A stretch of 11,309 nucleotides of DNA from Chloroflexota bacterium (GCA_016210285.1 JACQUN010000036.1:1-11309); one strand, 5' to 3'; shown: positions 1-5,825, counted from the stretch's first letter. Notes: generated by a model not told the origin, from the sequence alone. Numbers and translations are program-made.

Positions 1-612
1 GATATCCGTCACCGTGATGCGGGCACCCTCTCGCTGGAGGTGCTGGACCAGGAAAGAGGCCACCTTCCCGAAGCCCTGGATTGCGACGGCCATGTCCTTG
101 ACGGAGTCTGTGTGATACACCTCCTTGATGCAGGCCCGTATTCCCTGGTAAATCCCAAATCCGGTGGCCAGGGATGGGTCGCCGCTGCCGCCCATGGCAA
201 CGGGCAGACCCACCACATGGCGCGTCTCCTGCCGGACGGGAAGCATGTCCCCCGGGGCAGTGCCCACATCCTCGGTGGTGATGTAACGGCCACCCAGGGA
301 TTCCACGAAGCGCCCGAAGGCGCGGAACATGGCCTCCGACTTGTCCTTTCGTGGGTCAGCCCAGATGAGGCCCTTGCCGCCGCCCAAGTCGAGGCCAGCG
401 GCCGCGTTTTTATAGGTCATGCCCCGGGCCAGACGGAGGACGTCGGTGATGGCTGCCTCCTCCGAGGGGTGCGGCCAGACGCGGCAGCCGCCCAGGGCAG
501 GCCCCAAGGTGGTGTCGTGGATAGCGACAAAGCTCCGAAGCCCAGCGTTGCGATCCACGTACACAGCGAGCTGCTCATGCTCATAGGTCTCCATGTGCTC
601 GATGACCTTCAT
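1..612 (-). CDS. Leucine dehydrogenase-type amino-acid dehydrogenase (Glu/Leu/Phe/Val dehydrogenase family), N-terminal part
   Basis: The gene starts at ATG 612 behind a strong ribosome binding site (AAAGGAGGT, about 4 bases upstream) and stays open to the left edge, giving 204 residues of a family usually about 350-365 long. The enzyme class oxidatively deaminates branched-chain amino acids with NAD+ in the cytoplasm. The sequence carries the family blocks IHDTTLGPALGG (31-42), LARGMTYKNAAAGLDLGGGK (61-80) and TEDVG (113-117). Lys68, Lys80 and Asp115 fall at the positions known in Bacillus leucine dehydrogenase for substrate binding and catalysis. A Rossmann GxGxxA motif begins at Gly180, so the NAD domain is cut by the edge. 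Leucine, valine or phenylalanine specificity cannot be settled without the C-terminal half; leucine dehydrogenase is the best match. Its leader appears to carry an attenuator (644-718). Confidence 0.93.
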   Translation of the reverse strand, partial: MKVIEHMETYEHEQLAVYVDRNAGLRSFVAIHDTTLGPALGGCRVWPHPSEEAAITDVLRLARGMTYKNAAAGLDLGGGKGLIWADPRKDKSEAMFRAFGRFVESLGGRYITTEDVGTAPGDMLPVRQETRHVVGLPVAMGGSGDPSLATGFGIYQGIRACIKEVYHTDSVKDMAVAIQGFGKVASFLVQHLQREGARITVTDI

Positions 613-643
613 GGCCACCTCCTTTGACGTGACTCGCGAAGTG

Positions 644-680
644 AAAAAAGTACGGGCCGCCCTCACAGCTTGGGCGGCCC
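644..680 (-). terminator. Factor-independent terminator/attenuator in the leucine dehydrogenase leader
   Basis: On the minus strand a perfect 9-bp stem (GGGCCGCCC 680-672 with GGGCGGCCC 662-654, 9-base loop) is followed after four bases by six U residues (649-644). It lies 32 bases upstream of the dehydrogenase ATG and downstream of a TATAAT box, so it sits within the leader instead of after a gene. No minus-strand gene exists upstream that it could serve, which favours attenuation. On the plus strand the hairpin has no T-run after it. Confidence 0.7.
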
Positions 681-701
681 TATGTCCACGCGACGCTTCA
701 T
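663..701 (-). CDS. Putative 12-residue leader peptide upstream of the leucine dehydrogenase gene
   Basis: A short ORF reads MKRRVDIGPPKL and ends with TGA at 665-663. The Gly-Pro-Pro codons are the ascending arm of the terminator hairpin (680-672), and the stop codon is the last three bases of the loop, directly against the descending arm. A ribosome translating or terminating here would keep the hairpin from forming. The upstream signal GGAAAGAG is a weak ribosome binding site and the predicted RNA start is only a few bases upstream, so translation is uncertain. No run of Leu, Ile or Val regulatory codons is present (one Leu). Confidence 0.3.
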   Translation of the reverse strand: MKRRVDIGPPKL

Positions 702-712
702 TGTCTCTTTCC

Positions 713-718
713 ATTATA
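713..718 (-). promoter_or_regulatory. -10 box (TATAAT) for the leucine dehydrogenase transcript
   Basis: A perfect TATAAT on the minus strand lies about 33 bp before the attenuator hairpin. No convincing -35 hexamer is at 16-18 bp spacing; a TTGTCA is present but only 12 bp away. Transcription would start near 706. Confidence 0.45.
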
Positions 719-769
719 CTCCTATCCCCATGACAAGGTCTTTCGGTTCTGCCGGCAGTGTCGTGCCTG

Positions 770-906
770 TCATGCTTGAGGGAGTCCTTCCCAGGAAGGA
801 CGACCGAAGAATCTCGTGGAGCGGGGTTTCGTTCCCCACCCCAGACCCTTCGCGGAGTTTACCCTGAGTTGCCGAGGGGTTCAGGGTGACAACGAAGAAA
901 CCCTGA
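770..906. repeat. Degenerate intergenic repeat rich in inverted repeats
   Basis: This non-coding stretch holds a row of short palindromes: GTCCTTCC/GGAAGGAC (784-791 and 794-801), a GGGG/CCCC hairpin in 818-838, and three alternating copies of ACCCTGA/TCAGGGT (861-867, 881-887, 900-906) in which the middle copy can pair with either neighbour. Wording such as CACCCTGA, AGATTCTTCGGTCG and AAGCATGACAGG (minus strand) resembles dispersed intergenic repeats I recall from Chloroflexota genomes, but this was not searched. It lies upstream of the rpsP promoter, so it is not in that transcript. I see no gene here. Confidence 0.45.
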
Positions 907-928
907 CCCTCCGTGCCTAGCTCTGACG

Positions 929-957
929 TTGACATGGTGCAGGTTGGGGGGTACAAT
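929..957 (+). promoter_or_regulatory. Sigma70-type promoter of the rpsP-khpA-rimM operon
   Basis: TTGACA (929-934), a 17-bp spacer and TACAAT (952-957) make a near-consensus promoter. Transcription would begin near 964, leaving a leader of about 40 bases before the rpsP ATG. Confidence 0.85.
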
Positions 958-1003
958 ACTTGAAACGTGTGAGGCAGGAACCAACAGCCGACTGAGGAGC
1001 ACA

Positions 1004-1273
1004 ATGCTTCGGATAAGGCTTCGCCGCGTGGGGAAGAGGAGTATGCCCAGCTACCGTGTGGTGGTAGCCGATTCCCGCGCGCCCCGGGATGGAGCGTATG
1101 TGGACCAGGTGGGGACCTACAACCCTCTCACCGACCCGCCAACAGTTCGCATTGATGAAGCGAAAGCGGTAGAATGGCTGCGGCGCGGTGCCCAACCCTC
1201 GGAACCTGTCCAGCGGATGCTGCGAAAACTGGGAGTCCTGGAGAAAGTCAAAAGCGATGAAGGAATTGGTTGA
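1004..1273 (+). CDS. rpsP: 30S ribosomal protein S16
   Basis: This 89-residue protein starts MLRIRLRRVGKRSMPSYRVVVADSRAPRDG and continues with QVGTYNPL, the hallmark of bacterial S16, a small-subunit protein needed for 30S assembly. Length is normal for the family (about 80-90). ATG 1004 is chosen because of the ribosome binding site GAGGAG five bases upstream and because the family starts with M-(L/V)-(R/K)-I; the frame is open upstream to 929 but that stretch contains the promoter. It is the first gene of the operon and overlaps khpA by 17 bases. Confidence 0.97.
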   Translation: MLRIRLRRVGKRSMPSYRVVVADSRAPRDGAYVDQVGTYNPLTDPPTVRIDEAKAVEWLRRGAQPSEPVQRMLRKLGVLEKVKSDEGIG

Positions 1274-1484
1274 GTTTGTCGCCAAGTCCATTGCTCATAA
1301 CCCCGAGGCGGTGAAGGTCACGGAACAGCAGCAGGACGGGCAGACGGTTATCCAGCTAGAGGTTGCCCCGGAAGACAAAGGCCGCATTATCGGCAAGCAA
1401 GGCCGAGTGGCGCAGGCGATGCGTGTCCTCTTGAGAGTTGCCGCAGTGAAACAAGGTGTGAGGGTCACCCTGGAAATTGTGTAG
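1257..1484 (+). CDS. khpA: KH-domain RNA-binding protein KhpA (YlqC family)
   Basis: The 75-residue protein has a single KH domain with the RNA-binding signature IIGKQGRVAQAMR (44-56; GxxG is Gly46-Gly49), and both length and sequence match the KhpA/YlqC family found between rpsP and rimM in many bacteria. KhpA proteins bind RNA in the cytoplasm, often with KhpB. ATG 1257 (MKELVEFVAKSIAHNPEAV) is the family start. The frame is open further upstream only because it overlaps rpsP. The 17-base overlap with rpsP and a weak ribosome binding site suggest translational coupling to rpsP. Confidence 0.93.
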   Translation: MKELVEFVAKSIAHNPEAVKVTEQQQDGQTVIQLEVAPEDKGRIIGKQGRVAQAMRVLLRVAAVKQGVRVTLEIV

Positions 1485-1530
1485 CGCATCCTTTCCTGGC
1501 CCCCTCAGTGAAGTTGCCGCACCATGACCT

Positions 1531-2061
1531 ATGGCTGAGCCCCCCAACTCTCAGTCCTCGACGTCGCAAGGGGCGGATAATGTCGCCATTGGCCGTATCC
1601 TTCGCCCCTGGGGCCTTCGCGGCGCGCTCAAGGTAGAGGTCACCACCGATTTCCCTCAACGCCTCTCCCCAGGAAGCCAGTTCACCATCCGGGGGCAGGT
1701 GTACCGTTGCGAGGAGTCCCGGGTTCACGGGAGCGCCGCCGTCCTGAAGCTCCAGGGGGTTGACTCCCTCGAGCAGGCGGAGTCCCTCCGCGGGTCCTTC
1801 CTGGAGGTGCCTCAGAGCCAGGTGTCACCCCTCCCCGAAGGGACCTACTACCACTTCGAGATCATCGGGATGGAGGTGTGGACGACCTCAGGGCAGTACC
1901 TCGGGCGGGTTGCGGAGATCCTCGCAACAGGGAGCAACGATGTGTACCTGGTTCGCGGGACTGGCGGTGAGGTGCTTATCCCCGCGACCACCGACGTCAT
2001 CCAGCAAGTGAACGTGGAAGAGCGACGAATCACCGTCGCTGCCCTGCCAGGCCTGCTCTAG
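1531..2061 (+). CDS. rimM: Ribosome maturation factor RimM
   Basis: This 176-residue protein matches RimM, the factor that binds S19 and assists 30S head maturation. The N-terminal RimM barrel begins with VAIGRILRPWGLRGALKVEV (18-37). The C-terminal PRC-barrel runs from about Tyr106 (YHFEIIGMEV) through ATGSNDVYLV (132-141) to LIPATTDVI (149-157). An in-frame TGA at 1525-1527 lies just before ATG 1531, so this is the earliest possible start. I see no Shine-Dalgarno sequence before it, and residues 1-16 are a Ser/Gln-rich extension. It follows khpA by 46 bases. Elsewhere trmD and rplS usually come next; here the operon ends, and no clear terminator follows directly. Confidence 0.95.
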   Translation: MAEPPNSQSSTSQGADNVAIGRILRPWGLRGALKVEVTTDFPQRLSPGSQFTIRGQVYRCEESRVHGSAAVLKLQGVDSLEQAESLRGSFLEVPQSQVSPLPEGTYYHFEIIGMEVWTTSGQYLGRVAEILATGSNDVYLVRGTGGEVLIPATTDVIQQVNVEERRITVAALPGLL

Positions 2062-2134
2062 GCGCGCCGGCGCCACCGCTGCTCCCACAAGCGAACCCGT
2101 GTTGAACTTTGCCTCTGGGGGCCTGATTAGGGGC

Positions 2135-2163
2135 TTGACAGGGGCTGAAAAGTATGATATAAA
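2135..2163 (+). promoter_or_regulatory. Strong sigma70-type promoter for the candidate small RNA
   Basis: TTGACA (2135-2140), a 17-bp spacer and TATAAA (2158-2163) form a near-consensus promoter in the gap after rimM. The expected start, six to eight bases downstream, falls at about 2170, exactly where the 11-bp closing stem of the predicted RNA begins. No protein gene follows on the plus strand. Confidence 0.75.
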
Positions 2164-2169
2164 TGGAAT

Positions 2170-2262
2170 GTCCCGAGTAATCACGCTAGCCCGGCGCTTC
2201 CCTCAGGGCCACGAGGAGGGGGGCAGGTGGAGTGGGCAAGGTTACTCGGGACTCCTCTTTTT
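2170..2262 (+). ncRNA. Candidate orphan structured small RNA, about 93 nt
   Basis: GTCCCGAGTAA (2170-2180) pairs perfectly with TTACTCGGGAC (2242-2252), followed by TCCTCTTTTT (2253-2262) as a U-rich tail. Within it GCCC (2189-2192) can pair with GGGC (2234-2237), and a 9-bp stem with two G-U pairs (2196-2204 with 2216-2224) closes an 11-base loop. A near-consensus promoter predicts an RNA start at or next to 2170, so promoter, closed stem and tail are mutually consistent. An alternative terminator stem GGAGT/ACTCC (2229-2233 with 2251-2255) abuts the tail. The size is close to bacterial SRP (4.5S) RNA, but I cannot find the conserved GGAA tetraloop or AGCAGC region on either strand, and it is too short for a typical 6S RNA. 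I do not recognise the family. Confidence 0.55.
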
Positions 2263-2323
2263 CGCAAAGCCTGCCGATATCCCCAGAAGGACCTCAAGGG
2301 CGTACCCGGCTGCCATCCCCAGG

Positions 2324-3316
2324 CTACGACTGCTGCCCAGGGGCTTCGGGTTTCAGGACACCAATGAACGGCAGGTTGCGGTAGCGCTCGAGATAGTCCA
2401 AGCCGTATCCCACCAGGAACTCGTCCGGGACCTCAAAGCCCATGTAGTGAACAGGCACCTCTGCGATCCTGCGCACCCGCTTGTCCAGCAGGGCAACGAC
2501 CCGCACGCTGGCGGGCCGGCGGCTCTCCAGGTGATGGAGGATGTAACGCAGGGTCATTCCGGTGTCCACGATGTCCTCCACCAGGATGACGTCTCGTCCC
2601 GTGATGGCCAGGTCCAGGTCTTTGGTGATGCGGACCCCCTCATCCCTGCTGTAGTAGGAGATGGCCATGAAGTCCACCGACACAGGGAGAGAGATCTCTC
2701 GCATGAGGTCCGCCATGAAGCACAGGACACCCCTCAGCACGCCGACCAGGAGCGGCTGCTTTCCGGCGTAGTCTTCGGATATCTGTCGCCCCAGCTCACC
2801 TACCCGCTTCTGGAGCTGGTTGGTGGAGATGAGGACCTTGTCTATGCCGCGGACATCGGCCTGGGCCAGCGGTCCGAACCCGTATTTCGCCAGGAGCCGG
2901 TGGTAGTCCCGCTTGTACAGGAGCTTGATATGGATTTCGGGGTACAGCTCCCGGAGTCGTCGGAGCTTGCGGTTCTTCTCGGTCACCAGGCTCTGTTTGA
3001 GGGTGGTGAGCTCCAGATACAGGTCGAGTTCAGGGAGGTAGAAGTCGGGGGTGAGCATCTCCACTGGCTTGCCGTCTTCCCATCGTAGCGGGAATGAGCG
3101 GGGTTCGTAGCTCCAGCGGAGCCCGTAGAAGTTCAGGATCCCTGCGAACTCGGCCTCGCTGGGGTGAGCGAAGCCGGGCGCCTGGGTTCGGGCCGTTGCG
3201 TGGGGAGGTGGCGGGAGGGGCTGCTCCTCCGACACAGCGACCTGGGCATTGCCCTCTGGCGGCGCTGCCCCGCTTCGGCGGGGACGACGCCACCTCCTCT
3301 TGGGTCGTTCTTCCAT
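2324..3316 (-). CDS. hpt: Hypoxanthine phosphoribosyltransferase fused to an N-terminal nuclease-like (PD-(D/E)xK-type) domain
   Basis: The C-terminal half (about 158-321 of 330) is a hypoxanthine/guanine phosphoribosyltransferase, which makes IMP/GMP from free base and PRPP. It has the PRPP-binding motif VILVEDIVDTGMTL (243-256), LLVGVLRGVLCFMADL (189-204) and the closing VGYGLDYLERYRNLPFIGVL (302-321). Typical Hpt is about 175-190 residues, so 140-150 extra residues precede it. Residues 1-48 are basic and Pro-rich. Residues 51-140 contain SEAEF (53-57), TPDFYLPELDLYLELTT (89-105) and conserved-looking basic segments, laid out like a restriction-endonuclease-fold domain (Asp91, Glu102), but the usual ExK lysine is Thr104. 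ATG 3316 is chosen because AGGAGAG precedes it; the frame is open up to 3457. Hpt identity is firm; the nuclease-like assignment is inference from motif layout. Confidence 0.9.
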   Translation of the reverse strand: MEERPKRRWRRPRRSGAAPPEGNAQVAVSEEQPLPPPPHATARTQAPGFAHPSEAEFAGILNFYGLRWSYEPRSFPLRWEDGKPVEMLTPDFYLPELDLYLELTTLKQSLVTEKNRKLRRLRELYPEIHIKLLYKRDYHRLLAKYGFGPLAQADVRGIDKVLISTNQLQKRVGELGRQISEDYAGKQPLLVGVLRGVLCFMADLMREISLPVSVDFMAISYYSRDEGVRITKDLDLAITGRDVILVEDIVDTGMTLRYILHHLESRRPASVRVVALLDKRVRRIAEVPVHYMGFEVPDEFLVGYGLDYLERYRNLPFIGVLKPEAPGQQS

Positions 3317-3398
3317 AGCTCTCTCCTGAGCTATTCTACATGAGGGGGCTGGGCTCGACCAGAGGCTGCGGAGCTGGCAGCAGAGGGCGTCGAGGGAG

Positions 3399-3448
3399 GG
3401 AAAACCGGCGGCGTATTTCCGAGAGTCCCATCGGTTTTCCGGAGGAGG
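3399..3448 (+). promoter_or_regulatory. Leader hairpin abutting the Shine-Dalgarno of the desulforedoxin-like gene
   Basis: GGAAAACCG (3399-3407) and CGGTTTTCC (3432-3440) form a perfect 9-bp inverted repeat with a 24-base loop. The descending arm ends directly before GGAGGAGG (3441-3448), the ribosome binding site of the gene at 3451. In RNA this would place a stem against the binding site, a possible translational control element. No clear promoter was found for this gene. Confidence 0.4.
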
Positions 3449-3450
3449 CC

Positions 3451-3582
3451 GTGCCATACAATGATTTGGGGAAACGCTACGAGTGCAAGGTCTGCGGCAC
3501 CCAGGTGATCGTTACCAGGGCAGGAGCGAGCCAGAAAGCGCCTCTGGCCTGCCATGGCCAGCCCATGGAGTGGAAGGGCTAG
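3451..3582 (+). CDS. Small desulforedoxin-like zinc-ribbon protein, 43 residues
   Basis: The protein reads from MPYNDLGKRYECKVCGTQV to ACHGQPMEWKG. Metal ligands are Cys12 and Cys15 (CxxC) and Cys34-His35. Desulforedoxin and desulfoferrodoxin N-terminal domains have CxxC and a C-terminal CCGQPM; here the second Cys of that pair is His, which would suit zinc better than a rubredoxin-type iron centre (inference). The GTG start at 3451 is chosen for the strong GGAGGAGG five bases or fewer upstream; an ATG at 3340 would give 80 residues but with a low-complexity basic extension spanning the leader hairpin. It is too short to be called by many gene finders. It converges on the gene at 3579-3767, and the two stops share CTAG at 3579-3582. 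Confidence 0.75.
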   Translation: MPYNDLGKRYECKVCGTQVIVTRAGASQKAPLACHGQPMEWKG

Positions 3583-3767
3583 AACACGCGGCCCCGGTAG
3601 TACAGCTCACGGATGTAGTTGCACTTCGTGCACACGACGATTTCGAGACGGTGGTTGATCAGGCTGCCGAGGGCAATCCCTCCAAGGCTCGCTAGCTTGC
3701 CCTCCACGATAAGCTCTTCGTTTTTCGATGCATCATGGCCGCACTTGGGACAAACGCCCGTTGTCAT
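3579..3767 (-). CDS. Small protein with two CxxC zinc-ribbon knuckles, 62 residues
   Basis: The protein carries CPKCGH (Cys6, Cys9) near its start and CTKCNY (Cys46, Cys49) near its end, so it should fold as a four-cysteine zinc ribbon. Between them is a Gly/Leu-rich stretch (GKLASLGGIALGSL, 23-36). The ATG at 3767 has a good AGGAGG six bases upstream. I do not recognise a named family; it may bind nucleic acid or protein partners. It follows ruvA on the same strand after a 143-bp gap. A TTGACA (minus strand, 3828-3823) with a poor -10 may give it its own promoter. Its stop overlaps that of the facing gene. Confidence 0.75.
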   Translation of the reverse strand: MTTGVCPKCGHDASKNEELIVEGKLASLGGIALGSLINHRLEIVVCTKCNYIRELYYRGRVF

Positions 3768-3910
3768 GCGGGTCCTCCTGAGGTGGAGTCCATCACAACA
3801 CTTTGCTGGTAGCGATGGCTTTTGTCAATAGGAATGACGCAGCGAAGAGAGGCACAGCTTCCCGGGGCCACACTCCACCAGGGGACACACTACAAGGTGA
3901 GGGGGCAGGG

Positions 3911-4495
3911 TTACACCCGTTTCCCAAGATGCTGGAGCGCCTGCCGCACGCGCTCTTCCAGGGGGAGCGAGGCGTTTCTGGGCAGCTCCGCGATTGCACC
4001 GCGGGCCTCGGCAGTTGAGTAGCCCAGCGCCATGAGCGCCGCGACGACCTCGCCCTGAGAATCCGGCGTGGCCTCTGCCAGGGTACCCCACTCACGCTCC
4101 AGCTTCCCCTTGAGCTCCAGGGTCACGCGGCTGGCCGTCTTCTTGCCCACCCCGGGGATTCGTGTCAGCGCCTCCAGGTCGCCGGAGACGATGGCCAGGG
4201 CAATGGCCTCCGGCGTCCCGCCCGAAAGAATGCCCAGGGCGACCCGAGGGCCGACGCCCGTGACCCCCAGCAGCAACTCGAAGAGGCGCAGGGCTTCCAC
4301 GGTGAGGAAGCCGTACAGGGCCAGGCTGTCTTCTCGGACCACGAGCGAGGTGTGGAGGCGCACCGGACTTCCAGGAGGGCCAAGCTCCGAGACGGCGTTG
4401 GTCGGCAGATTCACTTTGATGCTGACCCCTCCCACCCCTACCACGGCCCATCCCGAGCCGACAGCTTCCAGGGTGCCCCGCAGCCCTGCGATCAA
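3911..4495 (-). CDS. ruvA: Holliday junction DNA helicase subunit RuvA
   Basis: This 194-residue protein matches RuvA, which binds four-way DNA junctions as a tetramer and loads RuvB for branch migration. Domain I (1-62, beginning MIAGLRGTLEAVG) is the OB-fold. Helix-hairpin-helix motifs are at 78-91 (VTGVGPRVALGIL) and 113-128 (IPGVGKKTASRVTLEL). Domain III (about 147-192) is the RuvB-contacting part. The start codon is TTG 4495, supported by the family start M-I-A/G and by AGGAGGG seven bases upstream. It overlaps the ruvC stop by four bases (TTGA), so translation is probably coupled. No ruvB is in the window. Confidence 0.96.
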   Translation of the reverse strand: MIAGLRGTLEAVGSGWAVVGVGGVSIKVNLPTNAVSELGPPGSPVRLHTSLVVREDSLALYGFLTVEALRLFELLLGVTGVGPRVALGILSGGTPEAIALAIVSGDLEALTRIPGVGKKTASRVTLELKGKLEREWGTLAEATPDSQGEVVAALMALGYSTAEARGAIAELPRNASLPLEERVRQALQHLGKRV

Positions 4496-5025
4496 GGGGA
4501 GCCCTCCTGCCCCTGCTCAGCGCTGGCCAGCAGCCCGGTGAGATGCTGGTGTTGGACGTGGCAGAGCGCAACGGCCAGGGCATCCGCTGCATCGGCGGAG
4601 TCAGGGGGGGTCTCCAGCCCCAGGATAAGGCGCACCATCTCCTGCACCTGCTCCTTCGAACCTCGCCCATACCCTGCCACGGTCTCCTTGACCTGGGCGG
4701 GCGAATAGGGATGGCAGGGGATCCCCTGGCTTGCGGCGGCCATGAGGGCGAGAGCCTGGGCCTGCCCGACGGCGATGGCGGAGCGCATGCTGGTCTCGCC
4801 GCGGGGGACAAAGGGCGCTTCCACCGCCAGGGTGTCTGGAGCGTAGCGTCGAAGCAGGTGAAGGAGACCCTCGTACAAGCCAAGCAGACGCTGCCCCAGG
4901 GGGAGAGAGCGTTTGGAAGCGAGGACGCCAGAGGCGACGAAGTGGACCCCGTCCTCCCGGGTCTCCACGAGGCCGTAGCCCATGCGGAGGGTGCCGGGGT
5001 CGATGCCCAGGACTCGCTTTCCCAT
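4492..5025 (-). CDS. ruvC: Holliday junction resolvase RuvC
   Basis: This 177-residue endonuclease cuts Holliday junctions after RuvAB branch migration. The four acidic active-site residues are visible: Asp9 in GIDPGT (7-12), Glu69 in AVEAPFV (67-73), and Asp145 and Asp148 in SADAADALAVALCH (143-156). Lysines in PAQVKETVAGYGRGSK (109-124) match the conserved basic region. Length is normal. ATG 5025 gives the family start; it lies seven bases after the yebC stop and has only a weak ribosome binding site, suggesting coupling to yebC. The C-terminus overlaps the TTG of ruvA. Confidence 0.97.
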   Translation of the reverse strand: MGKRVLGIDPGTLRMGYGLVETREDGVHFVASGVLASKRSLPLGQRLLGLYEGLLHLLRRYAPDTLAVEAPFVPRGETSMRSAIAVGQAQALALMAAASQGIPCHPYSPAQVKETVAGYGRGSKEQVQEMVRLILGLETPPDSADAADALAVALCHVQHQHLTGLLASAEQGQEGSP

Positions 5026-5032
5026 GAATGGC

Positions 5033-5791
5033 CTATGCTGCTACCCGATAGCGCTCCAGGACTTCGTTGGGGAAGTCGGCATTGGTGTAGACCCGCTGGA
5101 CATCGTCCGATTCCTCCAGGCGGTCCAGAAGCCGAAGGGCTACCTCGGCGTTCTTCTCGTCCAGGGGGAGCGTGGTCTTGGGCACCATGGCAATTTCAGC
5201 GCTGGCGGTGTGCACCCCCTCGGCCTCCAGCGTGCGCCGCAGCGCCTCGAAGCGCTCTGGTGCGCAGCGGACCTCAAGGAAAGGGCCGTCAATGGTGAAA
5301 TCCTCAGCCCCCAGGTCTATCGTCTGGAGGGCGATGGCCTCTGCTTTTGCAGGGTCAGCCTCCAGGGTGAGCACCCCTTTTTGCTCGAAGAGCCAGCTCA
5401 CCGAGCCCGCCTGGCCAAGCTTCCCACCCCCCCGTTCCAGGATAGCACGGACCAGCGAAACGGAGCGGTTGCGGTTGTCGGTTACCACGTACACCATGAG
5501 CGCAACACCGCCAGGGCCGTACCCCTCGTAGAGTACCTCCTCCAGTTGCGTCTGGCCATCGCCCTGGCCCGCAGCCCGCTTGACAGCCCGCTCGATGTTG
5601 TCCAGGGGCATGTTGCTCTGGCGCGCCTTCTCAATCGCCAGGCGGAGCCGCACATTGGAATCAGGGTTGCTCCCGCCCTGGCGGGCTGCCACGGTGATCT
5701 CCCGTATCAGCTTGGTGAAGAGCTGCCCACGCTTGGCGTCGGTCGCACTCTTCTGGTGTTTGATTTGTGACCACTTGGAATGGCCAGACAT
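5033..5791 (-). CDS. yebC: YebC/PmpR family protein
   Basis: The 252-residue protein begins MSGHSKWSQIKHQKSATDAKRG, the hallmark of the YebC/PmpR family, and continues with DNIERAVKRAAG (64-75), LYEGYGPGGVALMV (87-100) and TDNRNRSVSLVRAILERGGGKLG (104-126). Family members act as transcriptional regulators in some bacteria and more recently have been linked to translation of difficult sequences; which applies here is not visible. It is first in the yebC-ruvC-ruvA operon, a common arrangement. ATG 5791 has GAGGGGGAAGG just upstream. Confidence 0.96.
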   Translation of the reverse strand: MSGHSKWSQIKHQKSATDAKRGQLFTKLIREITVAARQGGSNPDSNVRLRLAIEKARQSNMPLDNIERAVKRAAGQGDGQTQLEEVLYEGYGPGGVALMVYVVTDNRNRSVSLVRAILERGGGKLGQAGSVSWLFEQKGVLTLEADPAKAEAIALQTIDLGAEDFTIDGPFLEVRCAPERFEALRRTLEAEGVHTASAEIAMVPKTTLPLDEKNAEVALRLLDRLEESDDVQRVYTNADFPNEVLERYRVAA

Positions 5792-5825
5792 ACCTTCCCC
5801 CTCGGGTGCTCGCTCTCTCTCCCTG

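Noticed and set aside
2061..2074. Terminator after rimM (GGCGC-GCCG-GCGCC)
   Set aside because: Only a 5-bp stem and no T-run follows.
2170..2262. Bacterial SRP (4.5S) RNA
   Set aside because: Size and end pairing fit, but the conserved GGAA tetraloop and AGCAGC-containing internal loop are not present on either strand.
2099..3088. Long plus-strand ORF of 329 codons opposite hpt
   Set aside because: It is the antisense shadow of the well-supported hpt gene in high-GC DNA, has no homology-like motifs and also spans the small-RNA gene.
3340..3450. Longer ATG-started version of the desulforedoxin-like gene (80 residues)
   Set aside because: The extension is low-complexity and basic, overlaps the leader hairpin, and the GTG at 3451 has a much better ribosome binding site.
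3806..3828. Promoter for the 62-residue zinc-ribbon gene on minus
   Set aside because: TTGACA is perfect but the hexamer at 17 bp is CAAAGT, too weak to list as a feature.
4543..5298. Plus-strand ORFs opposite ruvC and yebC
   Set aside because: Shadows of two strongly conserved minus-strand genes.
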